A stretch of DNA of 64,000 nt from Chloroflexota bacterium (GTDB lineage: Bacteria; Chloroflexota; Anaerolineae; Anaerolineales; UBA4823), in the NCBI GenBank assembly GCA_029782365.1, contig JAKOUW010000096.1, positions 523,432 to 587,431 on the forward strand. Reading direction: 5' to 3'. The position numbers were made by a program, and so were the translations under genes. The notes beneath the pieces are model-generated. The model was not told the DNA's origin and searched no databases. It was given only the letters and a program-made list of their open reading frames with translations. Shown here in pieces: positions 53,601 through 60,926 of this stretch (its first letter is position 1; each line of letters begins with the position of its first letter).

Positions 53601-55478
53601 AGCCTTCTCGAAAATAGGAATGGTTTCATTGACACGCTTCTGCCCGCCGACCAGGCGCGGCTGGCGCAGGCCCTGGAGCGACAGGCGCACGGAGAACCGA
53701 CCGAGTTAGAGTACCGCATTCAGCGTCCTGATGGCTCATTGCGTTGGATTTGGGATCGCAGTTTCCCGGTTTTTGATGAAATTGGTCGGCTGGTGCGCAC
53801 AGCCGGCGTTGCCACCGATATCACCGACCTCAAGACTGCACAGTTAGCGTTGGAAGAACTAAACCGTGATCTGGAGCAGCGCGTCGAAGAGCGCACTGCC
53901 GCCCTGCGGCAAAGCGAGGCCACTTACCGGGCTTTGTTCGAGAACTCAAACGATGCTATCTTCTTATTCTCGTTGGACGGCAAGACTTTGCTGGTGAACA
54001 ATACCGCATTGTCCATGACCGGCTATACCTGGAAAGAATACCAGGAAATACACGGCACCAATGTACCCGCCTTGGTGGTGGATGAAGAGCAGGCAGACGC
54101 TCAGGCGCGCTTCGAGGCAATCTTAAGAGGCGAGGTTGTGCCGCTGTATGAAAGGACATTCATCACCAAAAGCAGGCAAAGAATTACCGTGGAAGTCAAT
54201 CTTTCGGCGGTGCGCGACCACAGCGGCAGGATTTTTATGGTTCAAAGCGTGGTGCGCGACATTACTGCCCGCAAAAAGGCCGAGGAAGCTTTGCGCCAAA
54301 GCCGCGATGAGCTGAAAACCGCCAACATCGAACTTGAAAAAGCTTCTCGGCTGAAGGACGAATTCCTGGCCAGCATGAGCCACGAACTGCGCACACCGCT
54401 AACCGGCATCCTGGGTCTTTCCGAATCACTCCAACTTCAAACCTACGGCTTGCTGAACGATAAACAATTCAAAGCAGTGCAAAACATCGAAGCCAGCGGC
54501 CGCCACCTGTTGGAGCTGATCAACGACATTCTAGATCTCTCAAAAATCTCCGCCGGAAAATTGGAAATGCAGTTCGATGTCTGTCAGGTGAGCGAAATAT
54601 GCAAAGCGAGCCTGCAAATGGTCTCGGAGATCGCCCATCAAAAAAAGCAAATCATCGGCTTCAGCATGAATCCAGCTAACCTCACACTGCGGGCCGACCC
54701 GCGACGCCTGCGCCAGATGCTGGTCAATTTGCTCAGCAACGCCGTAAAGTTCACCCCCGAGGGGGGGCGGGTGAGCCTGGAAGTGATCGCCCGGGTGGAG
54801 CGCAGTGAAATTTCATTCTGCATCTCGGATACGGGCATTGGCATCCGCTCCGCCGACCTGCCCAGGCTCTTCCAATCCTTTGTCCAGCTTGACAGCCGCC
54901 TCAGCCGCCAGTACCCTGGCAGCGGTTTAGGCCTTTCCCTTGTCAAAGGCATGGCAGAACTGCACGGTGGGCGCGTGGAAGTGGAGAGTGTCTTCGGCGA
55001 AGGCAGCCGGTTCACCCTCTTTTTGCCGTGGGATAAATCTTGCCAGGACCTTTCCGATCTGACGGAAGATGACATGCCTCCCGAGCCGTCAGACACTCCA
55101 GAGATTGGCACCGGGCCGCTGATCGCCATCGCCGACGACAACGCGGTCATACTGCAGACCGTCAAAGACTTTCTTAAAGCCAAGGGCTGTCGGGTGATCG
55201 CCGTCCAATCCGGCAAAGACCTGCTCGACTGCGCCGCCGACGTTCAACCAGATTTATTTCTCATAGATTTACAGATGCCTGGCCTTGACGGCCTGGAGAC
55301 CATCCGCCGCCTGCGTCAGCACCCCAATCCCCGCATTGCCTCCTTGCCAATCATCGCTGTGACAGCCTACGCCATGTCAGGTGATCGCGAACGCTGTCTG
55401 CAAGCCGGCGCCACCGGTTACCTGAGCAAGCCGCTGGTATTAAAAGAGCTTCTTGAACGCATTCAGGCGCTCATCTGA
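50631..55478 (+). CDS. Large hybrid sensor histidine kinase (MASE1, CHASE, PAS, GAF, HisKA, HATPase, REC)
   Basis: 1615 residues. A MASE1-type membrane sensor (about 10-210, 'GIVTSIWPPSGLALAAVLVLGW') is followed by a CHASE domain (about 225-440) and another membrane helix near 500-520. Cytoplasmic modules: PAS (530-650), GAF (665-815), three more PAS with PAC motifs (825-1215, one preceded by a coiled coil 'ELNRDLEQRVEERTAALRQ'), HisKA with the H-box SHELRTPLTG near 1245, an HATPase_c (1350-1470, 'VKFTPEGGRVSL', 'GSGLGLSLVKGM') and a C-terminal REC domain ('LFLIDLQMPGLDG'). The start is a TTG behind AGG. The MASE1 domain and many PAS copies suggest integration of several cues. It probably controls the divergent GGDEF-EAL regulator. 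Confidence 0.92.
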   Translation: MNQSQRKLFQYLGETLVVCFLYILTARLGFLVALPPGIVTSIWPPSGLALAAVLVLGWHAIPGIFTGSLLVNWSALSGPLALPTAAAIAAGSTLQAGVTVWLLRRALKTLPPETISDTLASLGLFFYTTLIAASVGVTSLTLAGYSDWNSFQRLFLTWWFGDLIGITVITPFTIMFLHQRRHARPVREPALWPIASLIIGLSLLVFMVIEMNEEQRLASRLQSDIQEIADVVHASVDRYDIQAITALQGFFVSSTQVNKAEFTTFTRSVLSENKALTVLMWTPRLTQAELPAFTEAMRAQGFNGVNVYQTDQSGQKISPAARSDYYPVMYAEPLSDNQDKLGFDLASIPAISDAIREAVDSQGPAVSRPVILSPGGEPVLFFLAPVMAAESHNRVSGLAVGVFRLKNMVTQAVETLTAEDISISLFDNTDPSNPQLLFFLPPRLLPDFVPSPHTSGLTPADIKRQSSLSFVKARFTVGVHDWLLAGQAGPSYEANFNRWVAWLSLVVGLLSAGAFLAYVSYRQRMESALRKRDQESRLIAENTGDFIWIYDIESGQVVFASPGLTKMLGYSVDEAMHSSVFDSLTPESVDKVVRLLAERITLYLQKRQPVTYTDELDQIHKNGSIINTEVTTTFAMNEAGKIQVVGISRDISERKRAALLQETIYRIADAARSVDTLQDLYPQIHQHIAKVMKANNFFIALREGSTDFVRFVYAVDEKDTFNDQLFDPGSGLTAHILKTGKSFLYMHEKPQDAVGIEPIGAPANTWLGVPLIVHDVTIGVMAVQDYSEDNLYSEHEQRMLEFVSTQVATAIDRKRAEEAVRLVEKRNRILIEHGSDGIVLLDAHGVFSYASPSVERIFGYTPDELLGKNSSDFLYPEDLPILDEIHRRIQQTPHEIFNIQYRFMSKDGSIRWIESTYNNMFDETGVNALVINFRDITERKQSEVELRQANERFRQLADNIQETFWMLDLQEMKLVYISPAYETTWGRSRDSLLENRNGFIDTLLPADQARLAQALERQAHGEPTELEYRIQRPDGSLRWIWDRSFPVFDEIGRLVRTAGVATDITDLKTAQLALEELNRDLEQRVEERTAALRQSEATYRALFENSNDAIFLFSLDGKTLLVNNTALSMTGYTWKEYQEIHGTNVPALVVDEEQADAQARFEAILRGEVVPLYERTFITKSRQRITVEVNLSAVRDHSGRIFMVQSVVRDITARKKAEEALRQSRDELKTANIELEKASRLKDEFLASMSHELRTPLTGILGLSESLQLQTYGLLNDKQFKAVQNIEASGRHLLELINDILDLSKISAGKLEMQFDVCQVSEICKASLQMVSEIAHQKKQIIGFSMNPANLTLRADPRRLRQMLVNLLSNAVKFTPEGGRVSLEVIARVERSEISFCISDTGIGIRSADLPRLFQSFVQLDSRLSRQYPGSGLGLSLVKGMAELHGGRVEVESVFGEGSRFTLFLPWDKSCQDLSDLTEDDMPPEPSDTPEIGTGPLIAIADDNAVILQTVKDFLKAKGCRVIAVQSGKDLLDCAADVQPDLFLIDLQMPGLDGLETIRRLRQHPNPRIASLPIIAVTAYAMSGDRERCLQAGATGYLSKPLVLKELLERIQALI

Positions 55479-55546
55479 TATAATCGGACCAGGTTTGCTG
55501 TCTCTCTCCTTGTAAGTTAAAGGTAATGAACAATTGGGTTGTGGGC

Positions 55547-55572
55547 CTGGCCTCTGGCCAGTTAAATTTTTG
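55547..55572 (+). terminator. Rho-independent-type terminator after the hybrid kinase gene
   Basis: CTGGCC-TCT-GGCCAG (55547-55561) forms a 6-bp stem followed by TTAAATTTTTG. It lies 69 nt after the kinase stop and before the strong ribosome-binding site of the solute-binding-protein gene. Confidence 0.5.
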
Positions 55573-55592
55573 TTTCTGTCCAAGGAGGAACA

Positions 55593-57284
55593 ATGAAAGT
55601 CAACCGTCTGTTATCCTATGTGATGCTGGCCGTTTTCCTGGCCGGCATCCTGGCCGGCTGTGCACCGGCCACCACACAAGCCCCGGGAACCACCCAGGCG
55701 CCTCCCGTACCAACCAAAGCCAGCGGCGGCACTCTCGTCCTGGCCATGAACCTGGATGATGTGGTCACCCTCGACCCGGCCTACGCCGGCGAGACCACCA
55801 ACCTGTTCATTCACATCAACACCTATGACACGCTGGTCGATATCCGCCCGGGCAACCTCAGCACCATCGTCCCACGCCTGGCCGAATCTTGGGATATCAA
55901 TCCCGACTTCACCGAATTCATCTTTCACCTGCGCAAAGATGTCAAGTTCGCCTCCGGCAATCCGCTGACCGCAGCCGATGTCGTGTTCTCGTGGAACCGC
56001 CTGCTGAATGTCGCCGGCGCGCCAGCCTTTAACCTGGACGGCGTGGGCAAGATCGAAGCCACCGATGATTACACCGTCAAAGTCACCACCGCCGCCGATG
56101 CAGATGGCAAACTTCAGCCCCTGCCGCAATTCCTTTCCAGCGCCGCCAATCCCAGCCTGGGCATCCAGGACAGCAAACTGGTGAAGGAACACGGCGGTAC
56201 TGACGCCAAAGACGCCAAGGACACCGATAAAGCCAAGGAATGGCTCGATCAGAACTCCGCTGGCTCCGGGCCTTTTGTCCTTACCAAGTGGTCGCCCAAG
56301 GCCGAGATTGACCTGTCCGTCAACGCCAATTATTTCAAAGGCAAACCCTATTTCGACAAAGTCGTGATCCGGCATGTGAGCGATCCTTCCACCCGCCTGC
56401 AGATGGTGCAGAAGGGTGATGCCGACCTGGATGCCAACCTGGAAGACACCACACTGTTTGACCAGGCCAAGGCCGACGCTAACCTGGCTGTCTCTGTGGA
56501 TACCTCGCTCGACGAAAACTACCTGGCGATGGCGTATGCCTGCCCTGATCAAATCCAGAAGGACTCTCCGGATAAATACGGCACATTGCAGAGTGTGGAT
56601 TCTTTCACCGTCATCTGCAAGAAGGAAGTCCGCCAGGCTATCGCGCTCGGCATCGATTATGACGGCATTATCAAGGCCGTCCTGAATGGTTACGGCACAC
56701 GCGCTCCCAGCATTATCCCCGTGGGTATCATGGGCATCAGCGCAGGCAAAGCCCAAGGCCGAGATGTTGCCAAGGCCAAAGAACTGTTGAAATCCGCTGG
56801 TTACGGCGATGGCGTGAAACTGGATATGTACTACGGCTCCAATGCCACCCGTGACATTGTGGCCGCCAAGATTCAGTCGGATCTTAAGGAGATTGGCATC
56901 GACCTGAGCCTCAAACCGCTGGAACAATCTGTTTACCTGACCCAAATGCGCGCCCAACAGCTCCCCATGGCCTTCGGTGGCTGGACGCCCGACTACCTGG
57001 ATGTGACGATGTGGACCGATTACTTCGGCCTGGGCGACCGCTCCATCGCCTTCCGCATGCGCTTTAACAACCCGGATGCCCATAACCTGGCTGTTGAAAT
57101 CCGCACCACCAACGACCCAACCAAGCGCCAGGCCGCTGTGGACAAAATCCAGCAAATCTTCATCGAAGAAATGCCCTTCACCATGCTGTACCAGACTCAG
57201 TATGTCCATGTGTTCAGCGCTGGTCTGAAAGGCTTTGCTTTCCACCCGGTATGGTTCGCAGACCTTTCAACTCTTTCTAAATAG
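55593..57284 (+). CDS. Peptide/nickel-type ABC transporter substrate-binding lipoprotein (SBP family 5)
   Basis: 563 residues. The signal peptide ends in the lipobox LAGC (Cys24), then a Thr/Pro-rich linker. 'LVLAMNLDDVVTLDPAYAGETTNL' and 'FHLRKDVKFASGNPLTAADVVFSWNRLL' are standard for family 5 binding proteins of oligopeptides, dipeptides or nickel. AGGAGGAACA gives a strong ribosome-binding site. It precedes two permeases, but a 28-bp palindrome separates them. Ligand unknown. Confidence 0.92.
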   Translation: MKVNRLLSYVMLAVFLAGILAGCAPATTQAPGTTQAPPVPTKASGGTLVLAMNLDDVVTLDPAYAGETTNLFIHINTYDTLVDIRPGNLSTIVPRLAESWDINPDFTEFIFHLRKDVKFASGNPLTAADVVFSWNRLLNVAGAPAFNLDGVGKIEATDDYTVKVTTAADADGKLQPLPQFLSSAANPSLGIQDSKLVKEHGGTDAKDAKDTDKAKEWLDQNSAGSGPFVLTKWSPKAEIDLSVNANYFKGKPYFDKVVIRHVSDPSTRLQMVQKGDADLDANLEDTTLFDQAKADANLAVSVDTSLDENYLAMAYACPDQIQKDSPDKYGTLQSVDSFTVICKKEVRQAIALGIDYDGIIKAVLNGYGTRAPSIIPVGIMGISAGKAQGRDVAKAKELLKSAGYGDGVKLDMYYGSNATRDIVAAKIQSDLKEIGIDLSLKPLEQSVYLTQMRAQQLPMAFGGWTPDYLDVTMWTDYFGLGDRSIAFRMRFNNPDAHNLAVEIRTTNDPTKRQAAVDKIQQIFIEEMPFTMLYQTQYVHVFSAGLKGFAFHPVWFADLSTLSK

Positions 57285-57294
57285 TTTCCCTTCT

Positions 57295-57322
57295 CCGGGG
57301 CGGGCGCCTGCGCCCGCCCCGG
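57295..57322 (+). promoter_or_regulatory. 28-bp perfect GC palindrome between SBP and permease genes
   Basis: CCGGGGCGGGCGC (57295-57307), two bases, then its exact reverse complement (57310-57322). This very stable stem sits 10 nt after the SBP stop and 10 nt before the permease start. Such stems between solute-binding-protein and permease genes slow RNA decay from the 3' end or partially terminate, so the binding protein is made in excess. Confidence 0.65.
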
Positions 57323-57332
57323 CATTTACCCC

Positions 57333-58352
57333 ATGAACTTATACCTCACGATCCTGCGCCGTCTGCTGTTGATCATCCCGATGACAATCGGGATCACTCT
57401 TTTGCTCTTCGTGGTGACTCACATCGTGCCGGTGAATCCACTGGCGGTCATCCTGACGGAAAAATCGATGGAAGACCCGCACGCGGTGGCGGCGGCTGTG
57501 GAGAAGTGGGGACTGGATAAACCCTTGCCGGTGCAGTATGTTGTTTACCTGAACAACTTACTCCACGGCGACCTGGGCTTATCGTTCAAAACGAAAAATC
57601 CTGTCTCACAGGATTTGGTCACCTTCATGCCCGCCACCTTCGAGCTGGCCATTGCATCATTCATATTTGCCATCCTGTTCGGCTTGCCGCTGGGAGTGCT
57701 CTCCGCCGTGCGCTCCGGCAGGCTGATCGACAAGGTGTCTCAAGTGATCTCGCTGTTAGGGGCTTCCATGCCGCCATTTTGGTCTGGACTGCTGGTGCTG
57801 TTCTTGTTCTATTACAAACTGGGCATCGCCCCTGGTCCAGGGCGCATCGACGCACGGTTGGGCTCCCCTGAGACGGTCACCGGGCTGTTTTTGGTGGACA
57901 CCTTGCTCGCCCATGACATGACCGGCTTTTGGAGTTCCGCCAGTCACCTGGTTCTGCCATCCATCATCCTGGGTTGGTTTACCCTGGCGCTGATTGCCCG
58001 CATCACCCGCTCATCCATGTTAGAAGTGCTCCGGCAAGATTACGTGCGCACTGCCCGCGCCAAGGGAGTGCGTGAACAACGGGTGATCCTCTCGCATGCT
58101 TTGCGCAACGCCCTTATTCCGCTCACCACCCTGATGGGCCTGGCTTTCGCTGGCCTGATGAGCGGAGCCATTATGACGGAAACAATTTTTGCCTGGCCCG
58201 GCATTGGCCGCTATGCCGTGGAGGCTTCAGCCAATCTGGATTATCCTGCCCTGACCGGGGTTACTTTGCTGATCGCTTTGTTTTACACGCTGGTTAACCT
58301 TGCTGTGGATATCCTCTACACCTTAATTGATCCGCGCATCCGCGAGAGTTAA
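57333..58352 (+). CDS. Peptide-type ABC transporter permease (DppB-like)
   Basis: 339 residues with six hydrophobic helices. The N-terminal 'LRRLLLIIPMTIGITLLLFVVTHIVPVNP' and the EAA loop region 'VRTARAKGVREQRVILSHALRNALIPL' identify a DppB/OppB-type permease. A periplasmic loop of about 60 residues follows the first helix, as in the family. The next permease begins 5 nt after the stop. Confidence 0.92.
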   Translation: MNLYLTILRRLLLIIPMTIGITLLLFVVTHIVPVNPLAVILTEKSMEDPHAVAAAVEKWGLDKPLPVQYVVYLNNLLHGDLGLSFKTKNPVSQDLVTFMPATFELAIASFIFAILFGLPLGVLSAVRSGRLIDKVSQVISLLGASMPPFWSGLLVLFLFYYKLGIAPGPGRIDARLGSPETVTGLFLVDTLLAHDMTGFWSSASHLVLPSIILGWFTLALIARITRSSMLEVLRQDYVRTARAKGVREQRVILSHALRNALIPLTTLMGLAFAGLMSGAIMTETIFAWPGIGRYAVEASANLDYPALTGVTLLIALFYTLVNLAVDILYTLIDPRIRES

Positions 58353-58356
58353 TCCC

Positions 58357-59235
58357 ATGGCAATTGCAACCCTGGCGAAAAAACCGGTCGAGAAAAACCC
58401 TGAAAGCCTGTGGCACCGCCGCCTGCGCCTGCTTCGTCGCAACCAACTGGCAATGATCGGCCTGGCGATCATTGCGATTTGGACCCTGGCGGCGGTCTTT
58501 GCTCCGCTGGTGGCTCCACGCGACCCAATAACCCAGGATGTTGTCAACCGCCTGAAAGAGCCATCGCCTACTTATTGGTTTGGCACCGATGAGCTGGGGC
58601 GCGATTTGTTCAGCCGGGTGATTTACGGTGCACGCATTTCTCTGCCGGTCGGCTTTATTGTCATCGTGATCGCGGTGATTGTCGGCACCCTGGTGGGCGC
58701 CTCGGCCGGTTATTTCGGCGGGTTGTACGATCTGCTCATTATGCGTGTTGCCGATATCACCCTGGCCTTCCCCTCGATTGTGCTGGCGCTGGCCATCGCC
58801 GCCGTGCTGGGCGCCGGCATCACCAACGCCTTGATCGCCATGGCGCTGGTCTGGTGGCCGGAATACGCCCGCCTGATGCGCGGGCAGGTGTTGAGCGTCA
58901 AGAACAATGAATATGTCGCCGCCTCAATCGCTCTGGGCGCTTCGCCATCGCGAGTTCTCTTTACCCACATTTTGCCTAACACGTTTGCGCCGATCCTGGT
59001 CAAAGCCTCGCTGGATGCTGGCAGCGCCATTTTAAATATAGCCGCCCTGAGCTTCATTGGACTGGGCGCCGTGCCGCCCACACCGGAATGGGGCGCTATG
59101 ATTTCTGCCGGGCGTTACAAGTTTTTCTCCTGGTGGCTCACCACCTTTCCCGGCCTGGCGATTCTCTCAGTGGTGCTGGGTTACAATTTCTTTGGCGAAG
59201 GGGTGCGCGAAGCATTCGACCCTAGAAAGGCATAA
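58357..59235 (+). CDS. Peptide-type ABC transporter permease (DppC-like)
   Basis: Starting at ATG 58357 gives 292 residues. 'LRLLRRNQLAMIGLAIIAIWTLAAVFAPLVAPRDP', 'YWFGTDELGRDLFSRVIYGARISLPVG' fragments, and the EAA loop 'YVAASIALGASPSRVLFTHILPN' are those of DppC/OppC. It pairs with the DppB-like permease. No DppD/DppF-type ATPase follows; the next genes are a Zn-ribbon/TPR protein and an ABC-2-like exporter ATPase. Confidence 0.92.
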   Translation: MAIATLAKKPVEKNPESLWHRRLRLLRRNQLAMIGLAIIAIWTLAAVFAPLVAPRDPITQDVVNRLKEPSPTYWFGTDELGRDLFSRVIYGARISLPVGFIVIVIAVIVGTLVGASAGYFGGLYDLLIMRVADITLAFPSIVLALAIAAVLGAGITNALIAMALVWWPEYARLMRGQVLSVKNNEYVAASIALGASPSRVLFTHILPNTFAPILVKASLDAGSAILNIAALSFIGLGAVPPTPEWGAMISAGRYKFFSWWLTTFPGLAILSVVLGYNFFGEGVREAFDPRKA

Positions 59236-59239
59236 ATCA

Positions 59240-60223
59240 ATGCTCTCAAGATTGTTTGGATTACACTGCCCAGACTGCGGTGGACGCATCCGCGAGGCGG
59301 ACGCTTTCTGCCCGCACTGCGGCGTCGAGCTGGATGCACCGCTCAACCTCGACCAGCGCCTGGAGCTGGCTTTCGATGATATCGAAGCAGTCGAAAATGC
59401 CCTGGAACACAACCATGATCTGCCAGCCGCGCTGGATGCCTGCCAGCGCGCGGTGGAGATAGTCCCCGACTCTGCCCGGGTGCACATACTGCACGGCCGG
59501 GTTTTAACCGGTTTAGGCCGCTTTCACAAAGCCCAGCAGGCTTTTGCCAAAGCCCTGCTCCTGGAGCCGGATAACTCCGAGGCTTTCCATTGCCAGGAAA
59601 AAGCCAGGTTGGATGAGACCAGAGCCCAGCTTCAGCAGGCTGAGGCAGTCTTGGAACAGGCCCAAAGCGCTTACGATCTCGGTGAAAACCTGGTGGATGC
59701 CCTGGCTTTGTGTCACCAGGCGCTGGAACAGGCGCCCAACCTGGGTGAAGCCCACAACCTGCGCGGTTTGATTCTTGAAGCGCTCAACCAGCCGGTGGCG
59801 GCAATCCTGGCATACCGCCAGGCTCTGCGAATCGACCCTGCGTTAGATGATGCCCACACCAATTTACGCAGTGCAGAAGCTGATTATGCTGACCTGGGCC
59901 AGCACATCCCTGCAGGTGAGGAAGAGCCTGCCGCTCAGCAGCTGGCCGCCCGGGTTTTTTTTGAGCGATCGGCTCAGCGCTTACAGCAGCAGGATCTGCA
60001 GGGGGCGCAGGATGACTGCACCCTGGCTCTGCGCATTGCTCCTTCCTGGGCGGCGGCACACAACCTGCAAGGCAAATTGTACGACAGCCTGGGTCGTCTG
60101 GATAAAGCTGTCCCGGCTTACCAGGAAGCCGTGCGTCTCGAGCCTTCCAACGAAGAATTCCGCCAAAACTTGCTGGACGCCGAACGCCAATACAACGACA
60201 CCGGAGAGAGAAACCTTCCCTGA
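59240..60223 (+). CDS. Zinc-ribbon and TPR protein
   Basis: The ATG at 59240 (MLSRLFGLHCPDCGG) gives 327 residues. Residues 10-35 hold two CxxC pairs (CPDCGG and CPHCGVEL), a zinc ribbon. The rest is TPR-like, about seven helix-turn-helix repeats of 34 residues ('ALDACQRAVEIVPDSARVHILHGRVL', 'ALALCHQALEQAPNLGEAHNLRGLILEAL'). There is no signal peptide or membrane helix. It starts 4 nt after the DppC stop, so it may be co-transcribed; the role is likely scaffolding. Confidence 0.82.
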   Translation: MLSRLFGLHCPDCGGRIREADAFCPHCGVELDAPLNLDQRLELAFDDIEAVENALEHNHDLPAALDACQRAVEIVPDSARVHILHGRVLTGLGRFHKAQQAFAKALLLEPDNSEAFHCQEKARLDETRAQLQQAEAVLEQAQSAYDLGENLVDALALCHQALEQAPNLGEAHNLRGLILEALNQPVAAILAYRQALRIDPALDDAHTNLRSAEADYADLGQHIPAGEEEPAAQQLAARVFFERSAQRLQQQDLQGAQDDCTLALRIAPSWAAAHNLQGKLYDSLGRLDKAVPAYQEAVRLEPSNEEFRQNLLDAERQYNDTGERNLP

Positions 60224-60278
60224 AACGCGGGTGTTCAAACCTGCCATCCTGGTCTATACTTGATGATCAGGAGAATTC

Positions 60279-60923
60279 ATGCCGATATTAACCGCCACCC
60301 AGCTCTCTCATTCTTACGGCGCTTTCCAGGCCCTGGCGCCCACTGACCTGGATCTCAATGAAGGCGAGATCACCATCGTCGAAGGGCCCAACGGCGCAGG
60401 CAAATCCACGCTACTGCTCTGCCTGAGCGGTCTGCTCAGGCCCACCAGCGGCTCAGTAACCATTGCCGGTCATGATCTTTACACAGACGAGCCAATGGCT
60501 ATGCGAAGTGTAGCTTTTGTGCCTGATGTGCCGCGCTTTTATCTGGAGCTGACGGTTTGGGAGCACCTGCGCTTTTTGGCCTATGCCCACGGCGCCGGCC
60601 AGGGCTTTGAAACCCGCGCCGGTCGCCTGCTCAAAGAGTTTGGCTTGTGGGACAGCCGCGACCTGTTCCCGCACGTCTTATCACGCGGCATGAGCCTTAA
60701 ACTCGGGTTGGTTTTCGCTCTCATCCGGCCCTTTCAGGTCCTTCTGCTTGACGAGCCCACCTCGGCTTTGGATGCCGAGACAGGCCAACTCTTCACCCAA
60801 CGCCTGATTGAACTGCGCCAGCAAGGCGCCAGCCTTCTGCTCACATCCCACGACCCGGAGCTCAAAGGCCAGCTCGCCGACCGCGTTTTGCGCATGGAGC
60901 AGGGCCGCCTGGTCGAGCTTTAA
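60279..60923 (+). CDS. ABC-2-type exporter ATPase
   Basis: 214 residues, the size of a minimal ABC ATPase. Walker A is GPNGAGKSTLL near residue 38, Walker B LLLDEPTSALD near 154, and 'LLTSHDPELKGQLADRV' holds the switch histidine. The signature motif reads LSRGMSLK instead of LSGGQ, a variant seen in ABC-2 and CcmA-like exporters. It begins 55 nt after the TPR gene and 3 nt before its probable membrane partner. Confidence 0.88.
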   Translation: MPILTATQLSHSYGAFQALAPTDLDLNEGEITIVEGPNGAGKSTLLLCLSGLLRPTSGSVTIAGHDLYTDEPMAMRSVAFVPDVPRFYLELTVWEHLRFLAYAHGAGQGFETRAGRLLKEFGLWDSRDLFPHVLSRGMSLKLGLVFALIRPFQVLLLDEPTSALDAETGQLFTQRLIELRQQGASLLLTSHDPELKGQLADRVLRMEQGRLVEL

Positions 60924-60926
60924 TCA

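Noticed and set aside
55611..57245. 544-codon minus-strand frame opposite the solute-binding-protein gene
   Set aside because: It is the reverse shadow of a clear SBP gene, with a composition (Gly/His/Val-rich) typical of antisense frames in GC-rich DNA.
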